64,000 bases of DNA from Rattus norvegicus. Its lineage: Eukaryota > Chordata > Mammalia > Rodentia > Muridae. This document shows positions 21,632-33,420 of this stretch, in pieces. Numbering within the stretch: the stretch's first letter is position 1; the number at the start of each line of letters is the position of its first letter. The stretch spans positions 13,483,501-13,547,500 of the forward strand of contig NC_086023.1 in the NCBI RefSeq assembly GCF_036323735.1, read 5' to 3'. Under the pieces are notes generated by a model. That model did not search any database, was not told the DNA's origin, and was given only the letters and a program-made list of their open reading frames with translations. Both the position numbers and the translations under genes were made by a program.

Positions 21632-24600
21632 TTGGCAACAAAACAAAGAAAAGAAAATCACACAAACATAACCTCACATCCAAATATGAATATAAGAGGA
21701 AGCAATAATCACTATTCCTTAATATCTCTCAACATCAATGGTCTCAACTCCCCAATAAAAACATAGATTAACAAACTGGATATGCAACGAGGACCCTGCA
21801 TTCTGCTGCCTACAGGAAACACACCTCAGAGACAAAGACAGACACTACCTCAGAGTGAAAGGCTGGAAAACAACTTTCCAAGCAAATGGTCAGAAGAAGC
21901 AAGCTGGAGTAGCCATTCTAGTATCAAATAAAATCAATTTTCAACTAAAAGTCATCAAAAAAGAAAAGAAAGGACACTTCATATTCATCAAAGGAAAAAT
22001 TCACCAAGATGAACTCTCAATCCTAAATATCTATGCCCCAAATACAAGGGCACCCACATACATAAAAGAAACCTTACTAAAGCTCAAAACACACATTGTA
22101 CCTCACACAATAATAGTAGGAGATTTCAACACCCCACTCTCATCAATGGACAGATCATGGAAACAGAAATTAAACACAGACGTAGACAGACTAAGAGAAG
22201 TCATGAGCCAAATGGACTTAACAGATATTTATAGAACATTCTATCCTAAAGCAAAAGGATATGCCTTCTTCTCAGCTCCTCATGGTACTTTTTCCAAAAT
22301 TAACCATATAATTGGTCAAAAAACTGGCCTCAACATGTACAGAAATATAGAAATAATCCCATGAGTGCTATCGGACCACCACGGCCTAAAACTGGTTTTC
22401 AATAACAATAAGGGGAGAATGCCCATATATACCTGGAAATTGAACAATGCTCTACTCAATGATAACCTGGTCAAGGAAGAAATAAAGAAAGAAATTAAAA
22501 ACTTTTTAGAATTTAATGAAAATGAAGATACAACATACCCAAACTTATGGGACACAATGAAAGCTGTGCTAAGAGGAAAACTCATAGCGCTGAGTGCCTG
22601 CAGAAAGAAACAGGAAAGAGCATATGTCAGCAGCTTGACAGCACACCTAAAAGCTCTAGAACAAAAAGAAGCAAATACACCCAGGAGGAGTAGAAGGCAG
22701 GAAATAATCAAACTCAGAGCTGAAATCAACCAAGTAGAAACAAAAAGGACCATAGAAAGAATCAACAGAACCAAAAGTTGGTTCTTTGAGAAAATCAACA
22801 AGATAGATAAACCCTTAGCCAGACTAACGAGAGGACACAGAGAGTGCGTCCAAATTAACAAAATCAGAAATGAAAAGGGAGACATAACTACAGATTCAGA
22901 GGAAATTCAAAAAATCATCAGATCTTACTATAAAAACCTATATTCAACAAAACTTGAAAATCTGTAGGAAATGGACAATTTCCTAGACAGATACCAGGTA
23001 CCGAAGTTAAATCAGGAACAGATAAACCAGGCAAACAACCCCATAACTCCTAAGGAAATAGAAGCAGTCATTAAAGGTCTCCCAACCAAAAAGAGCCCAG
23101 GTCCAGACGGGTTTAGTGCAGAATTCTATCAGACCTTCATAGAAGACCTCGTACCAATATTATCCAAACTATTCCACAAAATTGAAACAGATGGAGCACT
23201 ACCGAATTCCTTCTATGAAGCCACAATTACTCTTATACCTAAACCACACAAAGACCCAACAAAGAAAGAGAACTTCAGACCAATTTCCCTTATGAATATC
23301 GACGCAAAAATACTCAATAAAATTCTGGCAAACCGAATCCAAGAGCACATCAAAACAATCATCCACCATGATCAAGTAGGCTTCATTCCAGGCATGCAGG
23401 GATGGTTTAATATACGGAAAACCATCAATGTGATCCATTATATAAACAAACTGAAAGAACAAAACCACATGATCATTTCATTAGATGCTGATAAAGCATT
23501 TGACAAAATTCAACACCCCTTCATGATAAAAGTCCTGGAAAGAATAGGAATTCAAGGCCCATAACTAAACATAGTAAAAGCCATATACAGCAACCAGTTG
23601 CTAACATTAAACTAAATGGAGAGAAACTTGAAGCAATCCCAATAAAATCAGGGACTAGACAAGGCTGCCCACTCTCTCCCTACTTATTCAATATAGTTCT
23701 TGAAGTTCTAGCCAGAGCAATCAGACAACAAAAGGAAATCAAGGGGATTCAGATTGGTAAAGAAGAAGTCAAAATATCACTATTTGCAGATGATATGATA
23801 GTATATTTAAGAAATCCCAAAAGTTCCACCAGAGAACCACTAAAGCTGATAAACAACTTCAGCAAAGTGGCTGGGTATAAAATTAACTCAAATAAATCAG
23901 TAGCCTTCCTCTACACAAAAGAGAAACAAGCCAAGAAAGAAATTAGGGAAACGACACCCTTCATAATAGACCCAAACAATATATAGTACCTCAGTATGAC
24001 TTTAACAAAGCAAGTAAAAGATCTGTACAATAAGAACTTCAAGCCTCTGAAGAAAGAAATTGAAGAAGACCTCAGAAGATGAAAAGATCTCCCATGCTCA
24101 TGGATTGGCAGGATTAATATAGTAAAAATGGCCATTTTACCAAAAGCGATCTACAGATTCAATGCAATCCCCATCAAAATACCAATCCAATTCTTCAAAG
24201 AGTTAGACAGAACAATTTGCAAATTCATCTGGAATAACAAAAAACCCAGGATAGCTAAAACTATTCTCAACAATAAAAGGACTTCAGGGGGAATCACTAT
24301 CCCTGAACTCAAGCAATATTACAGAGCAATAGTGATAAAAACTGCATGGTATTGGTACAGAGACAGACAGATAGACCAATGGAACAGAATTGAAGACCCA
24401 GAAATGAACCCACACACCTATGGGCACCTGATTTTTGACAAAGGAGCCAAAACCATCCAATGGAAAAAAGATAGCATTTTCAGCAAATGGTGCTGGTTCA
24501 ACTGGAGGTCAACATGTAGAAGAATGCAAATCGATCAATGCTTATCACCCTGTACAAAGCTTAAGTCCAAGTGGATCAAGGACCTCCACATCAAACCAGA

Positions 24601-25506
24601 CACACTCAAACAAATAGAAGAAAAACTAGGGCAGCATCTCAAACACATGGGCACTGGAAAAAATTTCCTCAACAAAACATCAATGGCTTATGCTCTAAGA
24701 TCAAGAATCGACAAATGGGATCTCATAAAACTGCAAAGCTTCTATAAGGCAATGGACACTGTGGTTAGGACAAAACGGCAACCAACAGATTGGGAAAAGA
24801 TCTTTACCAATCCTACAACAGATAGAGGCCTTATATCCAAAATATACAAAGAACTCAAGAAGTTAGACTGCAGGGAGACAAATAACCCTATTAAAAATTG
24901 GAGTTCAAAGCTAAACAGAGAATTCACAACTGCGGAATGCCGAATGGCTGAGAAACACCTAAAGAAATGTTCAACATCTTTAGTCATAAGGGAAATGCAA
25001 ATCAAAACAACCCTGAGATTTCACCTCACACCAGTGAGAATGGCTAAGATCAAAAACTCAGGTGACAGCAGATGCTGGCGAGGATGTGGAGAAAGAGGAA
25101 CACTCCTCCATTGTTGGTGGGATTGCAGACTGGTAAAACCATTCTGGAAATCTGGAGGTTCCTCAGAAAATTGGACATTGAACTACCTGAGGATCCAGCT
25201 ATACCTCTCTTGGGCATATACCCAAAAGATGCCCCAACATATAAAAAAGACACATGCTCCACTATGTTCATAGCAGCCTTATTTATAATAGCCAGAAGCT
25301 GGAAAGAACCAAGATGTCCTTCAACAGAGGAATGGATACAGAAAATGTGGTACATCTACACAATGGAATATTACTCAGCTATCAAAAACAATAACTTTAT
25401 GAAATTCGTAGGCAAATGGTTGGAACTGGATAATATCATCCTGAGTGAGGTAACCCAATCACAGAAAAACACACATGGTATGCACTCACTGATAAGTGGC
25501 TATTAC
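21632..25506 (+). pseudogene. L1 ORF2 pseudogene, copy C
   Basis: Endonuclease, RT and Cys-motif parts are all visible. The start codon is TTG (21632-21634) where ATG is expected. A 2-bp loss near 21760 shifts the frame. In-frame stops lie at 22362-22364 (just before SDHHG of the endonuclease), 22965-22967, 23562-23564, near 23984 and near 24080. A 1-bp loss near 23590 and a 4-bp loss near 25150 shift it again. The RT motif FADD is intact at 23783-23794. The C-terminal CX3CX7HX4C motif is intact (C-WRG-C...H-CWWD-C, about 25073-25126). The expected TAG stop after LISGY is TAC (25504-25506), so the last frame runs on to 25593. Confidence 0.93.
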
Positions 25507-26217
25507 CCCAAATGCTTGAATTACCCTAGATGCATAGAACACATGAAACTCAAGACGGATGATCAAAATGTGAATGCTTCACTCCTTCTTTAAAAGGGGA
25601 AGAAGAATACCCTTGGCAGGGAATAGAGCGGCAAAGATTAAAACAGAGACAGAAGGAACACCCATTCAGAGCCTGCCCCACATGTGGCCCATGCATATAC
25701 AGCCACCCAATTCGACAAGATGGATGAAGCAAAGAAGTGCAGGCAGACAGGAGCTTGGATATACATCTCTCCTGAGAGACACAGCCAGAATACAGCAAAT
25801 ACAGAGGTGAATGCCAGCAGCAAACCACTGAACTGAGAATAGGATCCCTGTTGAAGGGATCAGAGAATGAACTGGAAAGCTTGAAGGGGCTCAAGACCCT
25901 ATATGAACAACAATGCCAAGCAACCAGAGCTTCCAGGTACTAAGCCACTACCTAAAGACTATACATGGACTGACCCTGGACTGTGACCTTATAGGTAGCA
26001 TTGAATATCCTAGTAAGAGCACCAGTGTAAGGGGAAGCCCTGGGTCCTGCTAAGACTGAACCCCCAGTGAATGTGATTGTTGGGGGAGGGCGACAATGGG
26101 GGGAGGGTGGGGAGGGGAACACCCATAAAGAAGGGGAGGGGGGGCTAGGGGGATGTTGGCCTGTAAACCGGGAAAGGGAATAACACTCGAAATGTAAATA
26201 AGAAATACTCAAGTTAA

Positions 26218-26237
26218 TAAAAAAAAGGAAAGAAGGA

Positions 26238-26281
<44 letters not shown>

Positions 26282-26308
26282 AAAAGGAAGGAAAGAAAGA
26301 CAGCTCTT
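26218..26308. repeat. A-rich L1 tail, (GAAA)n, then TSD-like acagctctt
   Basis: L1 copy C ends in A-rich sequence merging into GGAA/GAAA units (26228-26298). The 9-mer acagctctt (26300-26308) matches 19391-19399. Together these mark the right edge of the composite insertion. Confidence 0.85.
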
Positions 26309-26429
26309 ATAGGAAAAAAACTGAACAAAACATAGGATATTAAGTGTTCACAGAATGGAAATGATGAAGGGATAGAGACTTGATAGGAAAGAAAGAATAA
26401 CGGTAGCAAGAGAAAAGAAGTCAGAATAA

Positions 26430-27108
26430 GCCTGGGAGAAACCAGCTAGTAAGATCCTGTGGCTGGATGCCCCTTAAGCTTTCATCACAAGATGTAGAGA
26501 AATCAGGCTGGGACTAACCTGGAAACTTAGTCTTGGCTGGTCAACCTAATAGTGCCAGTAGGTGTTATGCAGACTGCTGGGGGAGAATTGTCAACAGTCT
26601 TCCTTCACTGTGGACCCTGGATATTACATCAGTAACTTGCTAGGCAGGACACACCCACTAGTGCAATAGTGGCCAGTCTATCATGGGAATAACCAACTGC
26701 TTTCCGATTGCATTTGAGGCCTGCTGTATGGGAGGTAATTCATATCTGGTGTTGTAAACCTGGTCAAAAACTCCTGGCTGAAAGGTCATAACCCTAGTAA
26801 AGTAGCTACTTGATGTGAAATATTTGTCAAATTCCCTTTCAAATATTTGTGCTCATATATTAGGGCCACTGTCCTCTTTTGCCAGAAAAACTACTGGAAT
26901 GGATAGTTATAACTATAGGGCTCACAACATGTCAAAAATGCTAAGAATAAGTGACTGTTGAATGCTCAGTCATGAACTATCTACATCAACCTCTCTGAGG
27001 TTGGTATATAGGGGATATCATGGAAAAGAGAAGAGTAGGAAGAATATAAGATTAAGAGAAAGGAGTAGAGTATCCTGGAACACTATCTTCTGGGTGTAGC
27101 ATGACTTC
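26430..27108 (+). mobile_element. Lx-type 3'-UTR-like rodent repeat, left part
   Basis: The stretch containing aagaataagtgactgttgaatg matches a common rodent repeat I associate with Lx LINE 3' UTRs. It is cut at 27108 by an antisense LTR and appears to continue from about 27510. The left boundary is vague, and family assignment is by memory. Confidence 0.5.
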
Positions 27109-27508
27109 TGTCTTAGTTGGGGTTTTATTGCTGTGAGGAGACACTATGACCAAGACAACTCTTATAAGGATGACATTTAATTGGGACTGGCTTACAGTTT
27201 CAAAGGTTCAGTCCATTATCTTCATGACATGAAACAGGGCAGCATGCAATCAGACATGGTACTGAAACACTGAGAGTTCAATTTCCTGATCCAAAGGCAG
27301 CAACTACCAGGAGAAACTGTCTTCTGCAGACAGCCAGGAGGAGACTTTCTCACTGGGAGTAACTCAAAGCCCACCTCCACAATGATGCACTTCCTCCAAA
27401 GACATATCTATTCCAACAAGGCCATATCTCATAATAAGGTCACTCCTTATAAACCAAGCATTCAAACATATGACTCTATGGGGGCAGGCAAACCTATTCA
27501 AAACACAC
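27109..27508 (-). mobile_element. MaLR-type LTR, complete, antisense
   Basis: On the plus strand it begins tgtcttagttggggttttat and ends near aacaca, so on the minus strand it has TG...CA ends. A polyadenylation-like AATTAAA lies antisense at about 27178, and the AGGAGTGACC and GGAAGTG blocks of rodent MaLR LTRs are present. It interrupts the Lx-type repeat at 26430-27890. No exact 5-bp TSD was seen. Confidence 0.65.
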
Positions 27509-27718
27509 ATACATTTTTAAATTCACAGCAGCTTGATTACCTGAGCAAGACTCACATAGACTGGGACTATCAACATCCTGCCATGGAGTGGGATGGGTTC
27601 ATGAGTTCCCACACTTAAAGATAGTTACTGCTAGACAGGGAAGGAGAAGATATTCATCTTCAATGGTACAGTCAATAGTAAGGTTCCCATGTTCCTGTTT
27701 ATATTGCTTAACCAAATT

Positions 27719-27764
<46 letters not shown>

Positions 27765-27890
27765 TGTACACTCATCTAAGGGTACTAATTAGAGGAAAGA
27801 CATTAGCAAGAGTAGAAGATATGCAGTGAGGTAAATATAACCAAAATGCATTATGTACATGCATAAGTGTCATCATAAACCTATTATATG
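27509..27890 (+). mobile_element. Lx-type 3'-UTR-like repeat, right part, with (CA)n
   Basis: This resumes the repeat interrupted at 27108. It includes the gcagcttgattacctgagca segment, a (CA)n run (27723-27761) and the aaaatgcattatgtacatgc tail typical of this family. Confidence 0.5.
27723..27761. repeat. (CA)n microsatellite
   Basis: A pure CA run followed by cgtgtgtaca, inside the Lx-type repeat. Confidence 0.97.
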
Positions 27891-28432
27891 ACTAATATAT
27901 GCTATCAGAAATTTTTAAGAATTAAAATAACTCTGTAAGTTTATTTGTGCATTCTAATCATCATATAAAGAAGTACAAAGGTCCTGAGTGGAAAGAACTG
28001 CCCTTAAAGTTTTCCTTCAATGAAGCAGCAATTTCTGGGCCCACTTATAAGTGTTGGAGACTGCTCAACCTTCATTCAGACTCTCTTAACAGTGGCTCCA
28101 ATGCCACCCATATGACCGCCCTGTTACAGATCAGACCTCCACACTATCAAGCTTCATTGTTACTGTTAGCATTGCTGGATGGCAGAAAACATGCTAGCCC
28201 TCTGTATACATAATATCAGTTATTACACACATAAATATGCTTTATTTCCACTTTATTGACGATGAACAGAATTGTATGACCAAGGTCACATAGCTGGTTA
28301 AACACAAAAATCACTATTTGAATTCTCATTTAACTTTCCTGACTCAGGTATCCATCTAAACCTCTCTTTCTATGATGCCTCCACCATTTCCTCTTATGAT
28401 GAAGGAATACTAAATATGCCTTAGAGAAATAC
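27891..28432. other. Unique non-coding DNA
   Basis: No recognisable gene or repeat. Short frames have no family resemblance. Confidence 0.45.
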
Positions 28433-28438
28433 ACACAC

Positions 28439-28474
<36 letters not shown>
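28433..28474. repeat. (CA)n microsatellite
   Basis: A CA run with one CG interruption near the left end. Confidence 0.97.
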
Positions 28475-28476
<2 letters not shown>

Positions 28477-29084
28477 TCTGTTTAAATTCTCTCCAACTTC
28501 TACTCCTTTCTTGAAAACTTTTAGAAAACTTAAAATTATTATTTAAGGAACTTTAACCCTGAGTCACTTGAGAACGAGTGGTCCCTCACCCTGAATTCTT
28601 CAAACAAGCGCGTTTTCCCAAGAACTACAATGGGGCCCTCAGAACCATTATTTGCACTGCCTCATAATCCTCAGACCTCACTCAGTTTTGCCAGTTCTTC
28701 TCATCACAGCTCTTCATAGTAAAACCAGCTGGTACAGAATCCCACGGTTGGATTAAATTGACATTTTTCTTTAGTTTTCTTCTACATCTCCTTGACGCTT
28801 GTGGCCTTGATATCTGTAAAGATCTCATGCCAGCTGTTTTATAGAATATCTCAGTAGGATTTGTCTGCTGTTTCCTTATGCCAGGAGTTTCATCAGGTTC
28901 CTTTGGCAAGGACAAAGAATGATGCTGTGTTCCTACTGATCCTACCAATGGGCGAAAGTTTTAGTGTGTCCCATGATTGATAATTAAGAAAGTTCCGCCA
29001 GAGGGGAGAAAAAAAGACCCAAAAAATACAACATTCCCTCTTTGTGATGCTCAGAGCCTCAGGTAGTGGGGGCTGCTGTGAGGG
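28475..29084. other. Unique non-coding DNA
   Basis: Overlapping minus-strand open frames (28682-28948 and 28893-29324) exist, but they lack domain signatures and the second runs into an adjacent repeat. I see no support for a gene. Confidence 0.45.
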
Positions 29085-29520
29085 AGTATTTTCCAAATAG
29101 GACAAAGTCATTACACACCTGAACCTCAACACAGCTGGTGACTCTAGGCACAAGACCTGTCCAAGATCAAGCCAGACATGGAGGAGGGGATCACAAAGCC
29201 CCCCTCCCCCAGTTAATGAGTTGTAGGCAATTGATAGGGGCTTGGAGAGAGGGAGCCAGTTTTCTTCAGGGAGGCTACTCGTGCTCCAGTAGGTGGCCCC
29301 ACACCCATGCACATACAGCAGCACTAAGCGGATTCAGTGTTTTTTCTTATTGCAATTTTTTATTTACATTTTAAATGTTATCCCATTTTCTATCTTCCCC
29401 TCTCCAGAAACCTGATAGTTGGGGCAGTAAAATGGTAGGAAGGGTATGAGAAGAATTGGAGGGCCAGGGAAGTAGGATTGGATTTGCTTAAAACAAATTA
29501 CACACATGTTGTCAACAAAA
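29085..29520 (+). mobile_element. Lx-type 3'-UTR-like repeat containing an L1 insertion
   Basis: The gacctgtccaagatcaagcc...gacatggaggaggggatcac part and the tail near 29480-29517 belong to the same rodent family as 27509-27890. A short antisense L1 3' end (29339-29413) interrupts it. Confidence 0.5.
29339..29413 (-). mobile_element. Severely truncated L1 3' end
   Basis: A T-rich start followed by tttacattttaaatgttatc is the L1 3'-end signature also seen at the ends of copies A and D. Only about 75 bases are present. Confidence 0.75.
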
Positions 29521-29883
29521 GAGAATCGTCTGTTGCTCTTTCTTCACATGCTTTTGAGAGATCTCTGAAGACGATACAGCATCTCAGCCCTCATTTTGTA
29601 AGCTTAGGAAAGCCAGTGAGGTCCTGAGCTCCTGGAATCTTTTTTTCCATATCCCCGGACAGCTTTAGTCACTAAGATTCAAATCATGGATTTGTTCTAT
29701 GAGAAGTTTAGAGTGTTGATATATTTGAAAGCACAGTAGAGAAGTTTGAAGTGTTGCAATAAAAGGATTACATGGTTCTGCCCAGGCTGATTGAGAAGCA
29801 GAGTTAAAAAGTGGAGATTTAAAAGTTGTCTCTTTATTTGACCCACCATATGCCCATGTGTGCATGTTTATAATGTGGTTTTG
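29521..29883. other. Unique non-coding DNA
   Basis: No recognisable feature. Confidence 0.45.
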
Positions 29884-29971
29884 TGGGTGTGGTATTGAAG
29901 ATTGAGACCAGGGTCTCTCATGCATAATACTTGAGTACTCTATGACTGCACTGCCTTCCCCAGCCCAGCCA
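29884..29971 (-). mobile_element. Old ID/tRNA-derived SINE fragment
   Basis: On the minus strand it reads ggctggggaaggcagtgcag, then tagagtactcaagtattatg, then ccctggtctcaatcttcaat. This is a diverged ID/B4-type tRNA head with a weakened B box. It is much older than the ID at 299-417. Confidence 0.6.
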
Positions 29972-30079
29972 TAGTGTAAACTTTGAATAGTCAGGGCTTT
30001 GTCTGAAAAACTCTATTCATCCTCCAAATGGAAACTGTTTTTTTCAAATACTGGCAGGAAACTAGGTTTTGGTGATATA

Positions 30080-30955
30080 TCTGGGGAATATTGGAATGGA
30101 GAATAGAACTACAAGGGGGTACCATAAGAATGAACCCAAAGGAGATAGAGGCTCTGTAAAAATACCAACAGAGTCAACTAGTCTGGACCATTGAAGGCTC
30201 CTAGAGACTGAACCACCAACTGAAGAGCATACATGCACTGGGCCCAGCCCCCCTGTGCATATGTAGCAAATTGCAGCTTGATCTTCATGCAAGTTCCCCA
30301 ACAACTGGAGCAGAGGCTTACCCTGACTCTGTGTCCCACGCGCGACCTCTCGCCGGCAAGAAACACGCGGGGACATAGAAATCCTTGCTGTGACCAAACT
30401 TTTATTTTAATCTTAAGGAGAAGCCTCGGCGCGCCAACATGGTGCGCTTATATACACCCTAGCGCGGCGCATCCACGCCTGATTGGTTGTTTACCCATGA
30501 TCTCATAAGGCACGCCCCGGAGTGGGCAAAGACCTGGCACGAAGGCACTCTTGCACATGCGCACACAGATAACTTCCTGAAAGGGAGTCGGCTGGCGCGG
30601 CAAAGGCTAGCGCCATCTTGTAATGGCGGAGGCTATCCTGGCCTTCCACGTGGGGCGCAGTGGAATCCAGCGCCATCTAGTGGTGGCGAATGTTATTGTG
30701 GCCCTCTACAACTCTGGTGCCTTCCTGTGGACCCTGTTCCCATAACTCGGCCATCTTGTCTGGCCTCACTGGGAGAGGATGTGCCTAGTCTTTCAGTGAC
30801 TTGATGTGCCAGGGTGGATTGGAACCCAGGAAGGATCTCCCCCTTCTCAGACAAAGGGAAGAAGGAAGAGAAGAGGGGCTTTGGATGAGGGGTGTGGGGG
30901 ACAACATAAAGCTTCAATCAGCATATAAGGTGATATATAATGAAGGAGAAAAAAA
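30080..30955 (+). mobile_element. Lx/L1-type 3' UTR interrupted by a solo LTR
   Basis: Two halves (30080-30331 and 30717-30955) form one continuous rodent L1/Lx 3' UTR. The left half includes caactggagcagaggcttac. The right half includes tgtctggcctcactgggaga and a purine-rich block near 30850-30900. If the solo LTR and one copy of actctg are removed, the halves join without a gap. Confidence 0.75.
30326..30716 (-). mobile_element. Solo LTR, class II (ERVK/IAP-related), with perfect TSD
   Basis: The LTR spans 30332-30710 (379 bp). On the minus strand it starts TGTAGAGGGC and ends GGGACA, and it is flanked exactly by actctg (30326-30331 and 30711-30716). A 6-bp TSD is typical of ERVK. Minus-strand signals are a CCAAT motif (30481-30487), TATATAAG (30447-30454) and AATAAA (30401-30406). 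A YY1-like CAAGATGGCG lies at 30611-30620. It is far richer in CpG than its surroundings. No internal viral sequence remains, so it arose by LTR-LTR recombination. Family name not assigned. Confidence 0.9.
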
Positions 30956-31967
30956 GAATCCCAAGTCGCAAAGCAAATATGGAAGGAGTTCTAAATGGGT
31001 GACTTTTCTATTTTGCCCAAGGTCCTGGCTTTGGTCAAAATCCCATTTAGAGCATGACCACTCAAGTAAAAATGTAAGGAGCAGTTGAAAATCAGAAAGC
31101 CCAGATCCCTGCAAACTGTTAATGGCATCTTACATATCCAAACCTGGGCCTAGCTATTGCAATAAGCTGTCTAGGTCACCAATCTCAAAAGGTAAATTTA
31201 AACAAGAGTAAAAAGTAAAACAACAAATAGGTACTGTGAACCCCAAGTCTGTTTTCCAGGGTCCTGAAATGAAGTGAGGGCTTAAACAGACAATAAGAGG
31301 TGTGTAATGGTGTCTCACCCACCACCAGCTCCAGCCTCGGCTTGGAAAGTTCTCAGAACTAAGCCACATCCCTTTCTGGGAAACAGGCTTTCTCCCCACA
31401 CGACTGATGCACTGCTTCAGCTTTTTCCTTCTCCCATCATGAGATTCCTGAGAAAATTCCAATTCATTGATACCACTGTTTCTACAGCCTGACAGGAAAA
31501 ACAGGAGGGCAAAGGTCTCTAGAGTATCTTCATTCAGTCAGGATGCTTAAAATTCCAACCTTTTTTCTCTTTTCCCAGCCATATCTGGTATTTGAAAAGA
31601 TTGAGCAGTAATCAACACAGGTCTCTGCATGATAAAACAAAAAACAAACAAAAACTTCCTTATCTACTGGAATCCCAAGGGACTCCCCAGTGAAAGACTT
31701 TGCAAAAGACTGCTAATGTCCTAGCTTTAGAGCTTTATGTCTTTCCCAGGGCCTGAACTAAATGGTGGAAAGTCTGTGAGCATGTAGCTTTGCCTTACCA
31801 CAGGAGCTGTGAACCTGGTTTGCAAACGTAGACACATCATGAATGACATGCTGGCAAGCATCTCTGGAGAAGTGACATCTCTGCTGTAACTGCAGGGCTC
31901 TCTCCACTTCGTTCCAAGGTGGTTTAGAACAGATAGTCCTGCCAAATGTCCATCAGGGAAATATAGA
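30956..31967. other. Unique non-coding DNA
   Basis: About 1 kb with no recognisable gene or repeat. Confidence 0.45.
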
Positions 31968-32022
<55 letters not shown>

Positions 32023-32709
32023 TGTGTGTGTGTGTGTCTGTGTGTGTCCGTGTGTCTGTGTGTGTGTGGCGTGTGTGTGTGTGTGTGTGTGGTGAGTGTG
32101 TGTGTCTGTGTGTGTCTGTGTGTGTCTGTGTGTGTGGTGTGTGTGTGTGTGAGTGTGTCTGTGTGTGGTGAGTGTGTGTGTGTGGTGTATGTGTGTATGT
32201 ACATGCCTGTGTGTGTATGTGTGTGTCTGTGTTTGTGTGTGGTGTGTGTGTCTGTGTCTGTGTCTGTGTGTGGTGAGTGTGTGTGTCGTGAGTGTGTATG
32301 TGTGTGTATGTGTGTGTCTGTGTGTGTGTCTGTGTGTGGTGAGTGTGTGTCTCGTGAGTGTGTATGTGTGTGTATGTGTCTGTGTATATCTGCGTGTATA
32401 TGTGTGTGTACATGCGTGTGTGTGTGTGTGGATATGTGTGTGTGTACATGCATGTGTGTGTCTGTGTGTATGTATCTGTGAGTGTTTGTGTGTGTGCGTG
32501 TGTATGGCGAGTGTGTATGTGTGTATATGTGTGTATGTGTGTGTATGTGTGTATGTGTATATATGTGTCTGTGTGTGCATGTGTGTGCATGTGTGTATGT
32601 GTGTGTATGTGTGTGTAAATGCATGTGTACATGTGTGTGTGTTCATGTGTGTGTCTGTGTGTGTGGCTGTGTGTGAGTATACATGTGTGTGTGAGTGTGT
32701 GTGTGTGTG
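31968..32709. repeat. 740-bp TG-rich tract with higher-order units
   Basis: Alternating TG with scattered CTG, GTA, TGG and CGTG interruptions. It contains a higher-order unit of about 66 bp: the motif cgtgagtgtgtatgtgtgtg occurs at 32287 and again at 32353. Long Cys/Val frames (plus) and Thr/His frames (minus) here are translated repeat, not genes. Confidence 0.95.
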
Positions 32710-33149
32710 TTTTCCAAACATCTGCAATACGAATTACTGCATATAATCCTATTTTATGAGGTTACAAATCCCCCATTTCCCATCTTTTCTGGCTGACTTA
32801 GACTATGAGCCAAGGTCTATTATGGTCTTGGGACAGAGGAGAATAGTGAGCAAGCTTTTATGTGTTTTTATACCAGGAATGTTTGAGTGAACTTGGCATG
32901 CTGATGGGGCAAAGCCAATTCTTTGTCTATCAAGTAACCAAGACAAAATGTGCAGTGCATATGAAAGCTGCAGACAAATCTGCCCACATCTTCTTTCTCA
33001 GGAGGGAGGGGTTATAACAGGGGATGTCATCAGAATGTTATCCAGGAACAGAGTTCTGCAAGAGAATTCTCAATGCTGTGAGAACACTCCAAGACAATAA
33101 AGCAAGACTTCTGTGACCTCAGCTTCTTGGGCATATAGAATTGTGTTGA
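32710..33149. other. Unique non-coding DNA
   Basis: No recognisable feature. Confidence 0.45.
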
Positions 33150-33420
33150 AGTGTGTTTTGTGCTCCTCCCAAGTGCAGTGTAGAAGAGAGAGTTTACTTC
33201 AAATTACTCATTATTGCAAACTCAATTAGATGTTAAAACTGTCCTTTATATGCCTTTATGGATGTGGGTTTTGCCACACGTACCTTGTCCATGTGATTGC
33301 ATACAGCTTGATCTTGTGAGAACTTTACTCCTGAGTATAAATTGGCTGAGGCTCTGAGTAAAGTTCGTCACTGCATTAGACTTCATCCACCTTATTCATC
33401 GGCCCCACTCTCCAAGGTCA
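33150..33420 (+). mobile_element. Possible LTR-like fragment
   Basis: The block gagtataaattggctgaggc, then gagtaaag (poly(A)-signal-like), then ggccccactctcca resembles the R/U5 end of a rodent LTR. The family is not recognised and no TSD was found. It may be coincidental. Confidence 0.3.

Larger units (their letters stand above)
19735..26217 (+). mobile_element. L1 LINE copy C, near full length, defective
   Basis: Plus strand: 5' UTR 19735-20486, ORF1 20487-21626, ORF2 about 21632-25506, 3' UTR to the aaatgtaaataa end near 26200. It is flanked on both sides by (GAAA)n. It has the best preserved reading frames of the four copies, yet both ORFs carry stops and frameshifts. Its 5' UTR differs from that of copies A and D except for about the last 80 bases before ORF1. 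It is the only long L1 on the plus strand, so it forms long inverted repeats with copies A, B and D. Confidence 0.94.

Noticed and set aside
22316..22885. A 189-codon minus-strand hydrophobic frame resembling a membrane protein
   Set aside because: It is the antisense shadow of L1 ORF2 copy C. The same pattern occurs opposite ORF2 in copies A and D.
28893..29324. A 143-codon minus-strand frame
   Set aside because: Its upstream half overlaps an Lx-type repeat and there is no recognisable domain or codon pattern.
31727..32746. Very long open frames (up to about 300 codons) rich in Thr/His or Cys/Val
   Set aside because: They are translations of the TG/CA tract in several frames and both strands, with no non-repeat domain.
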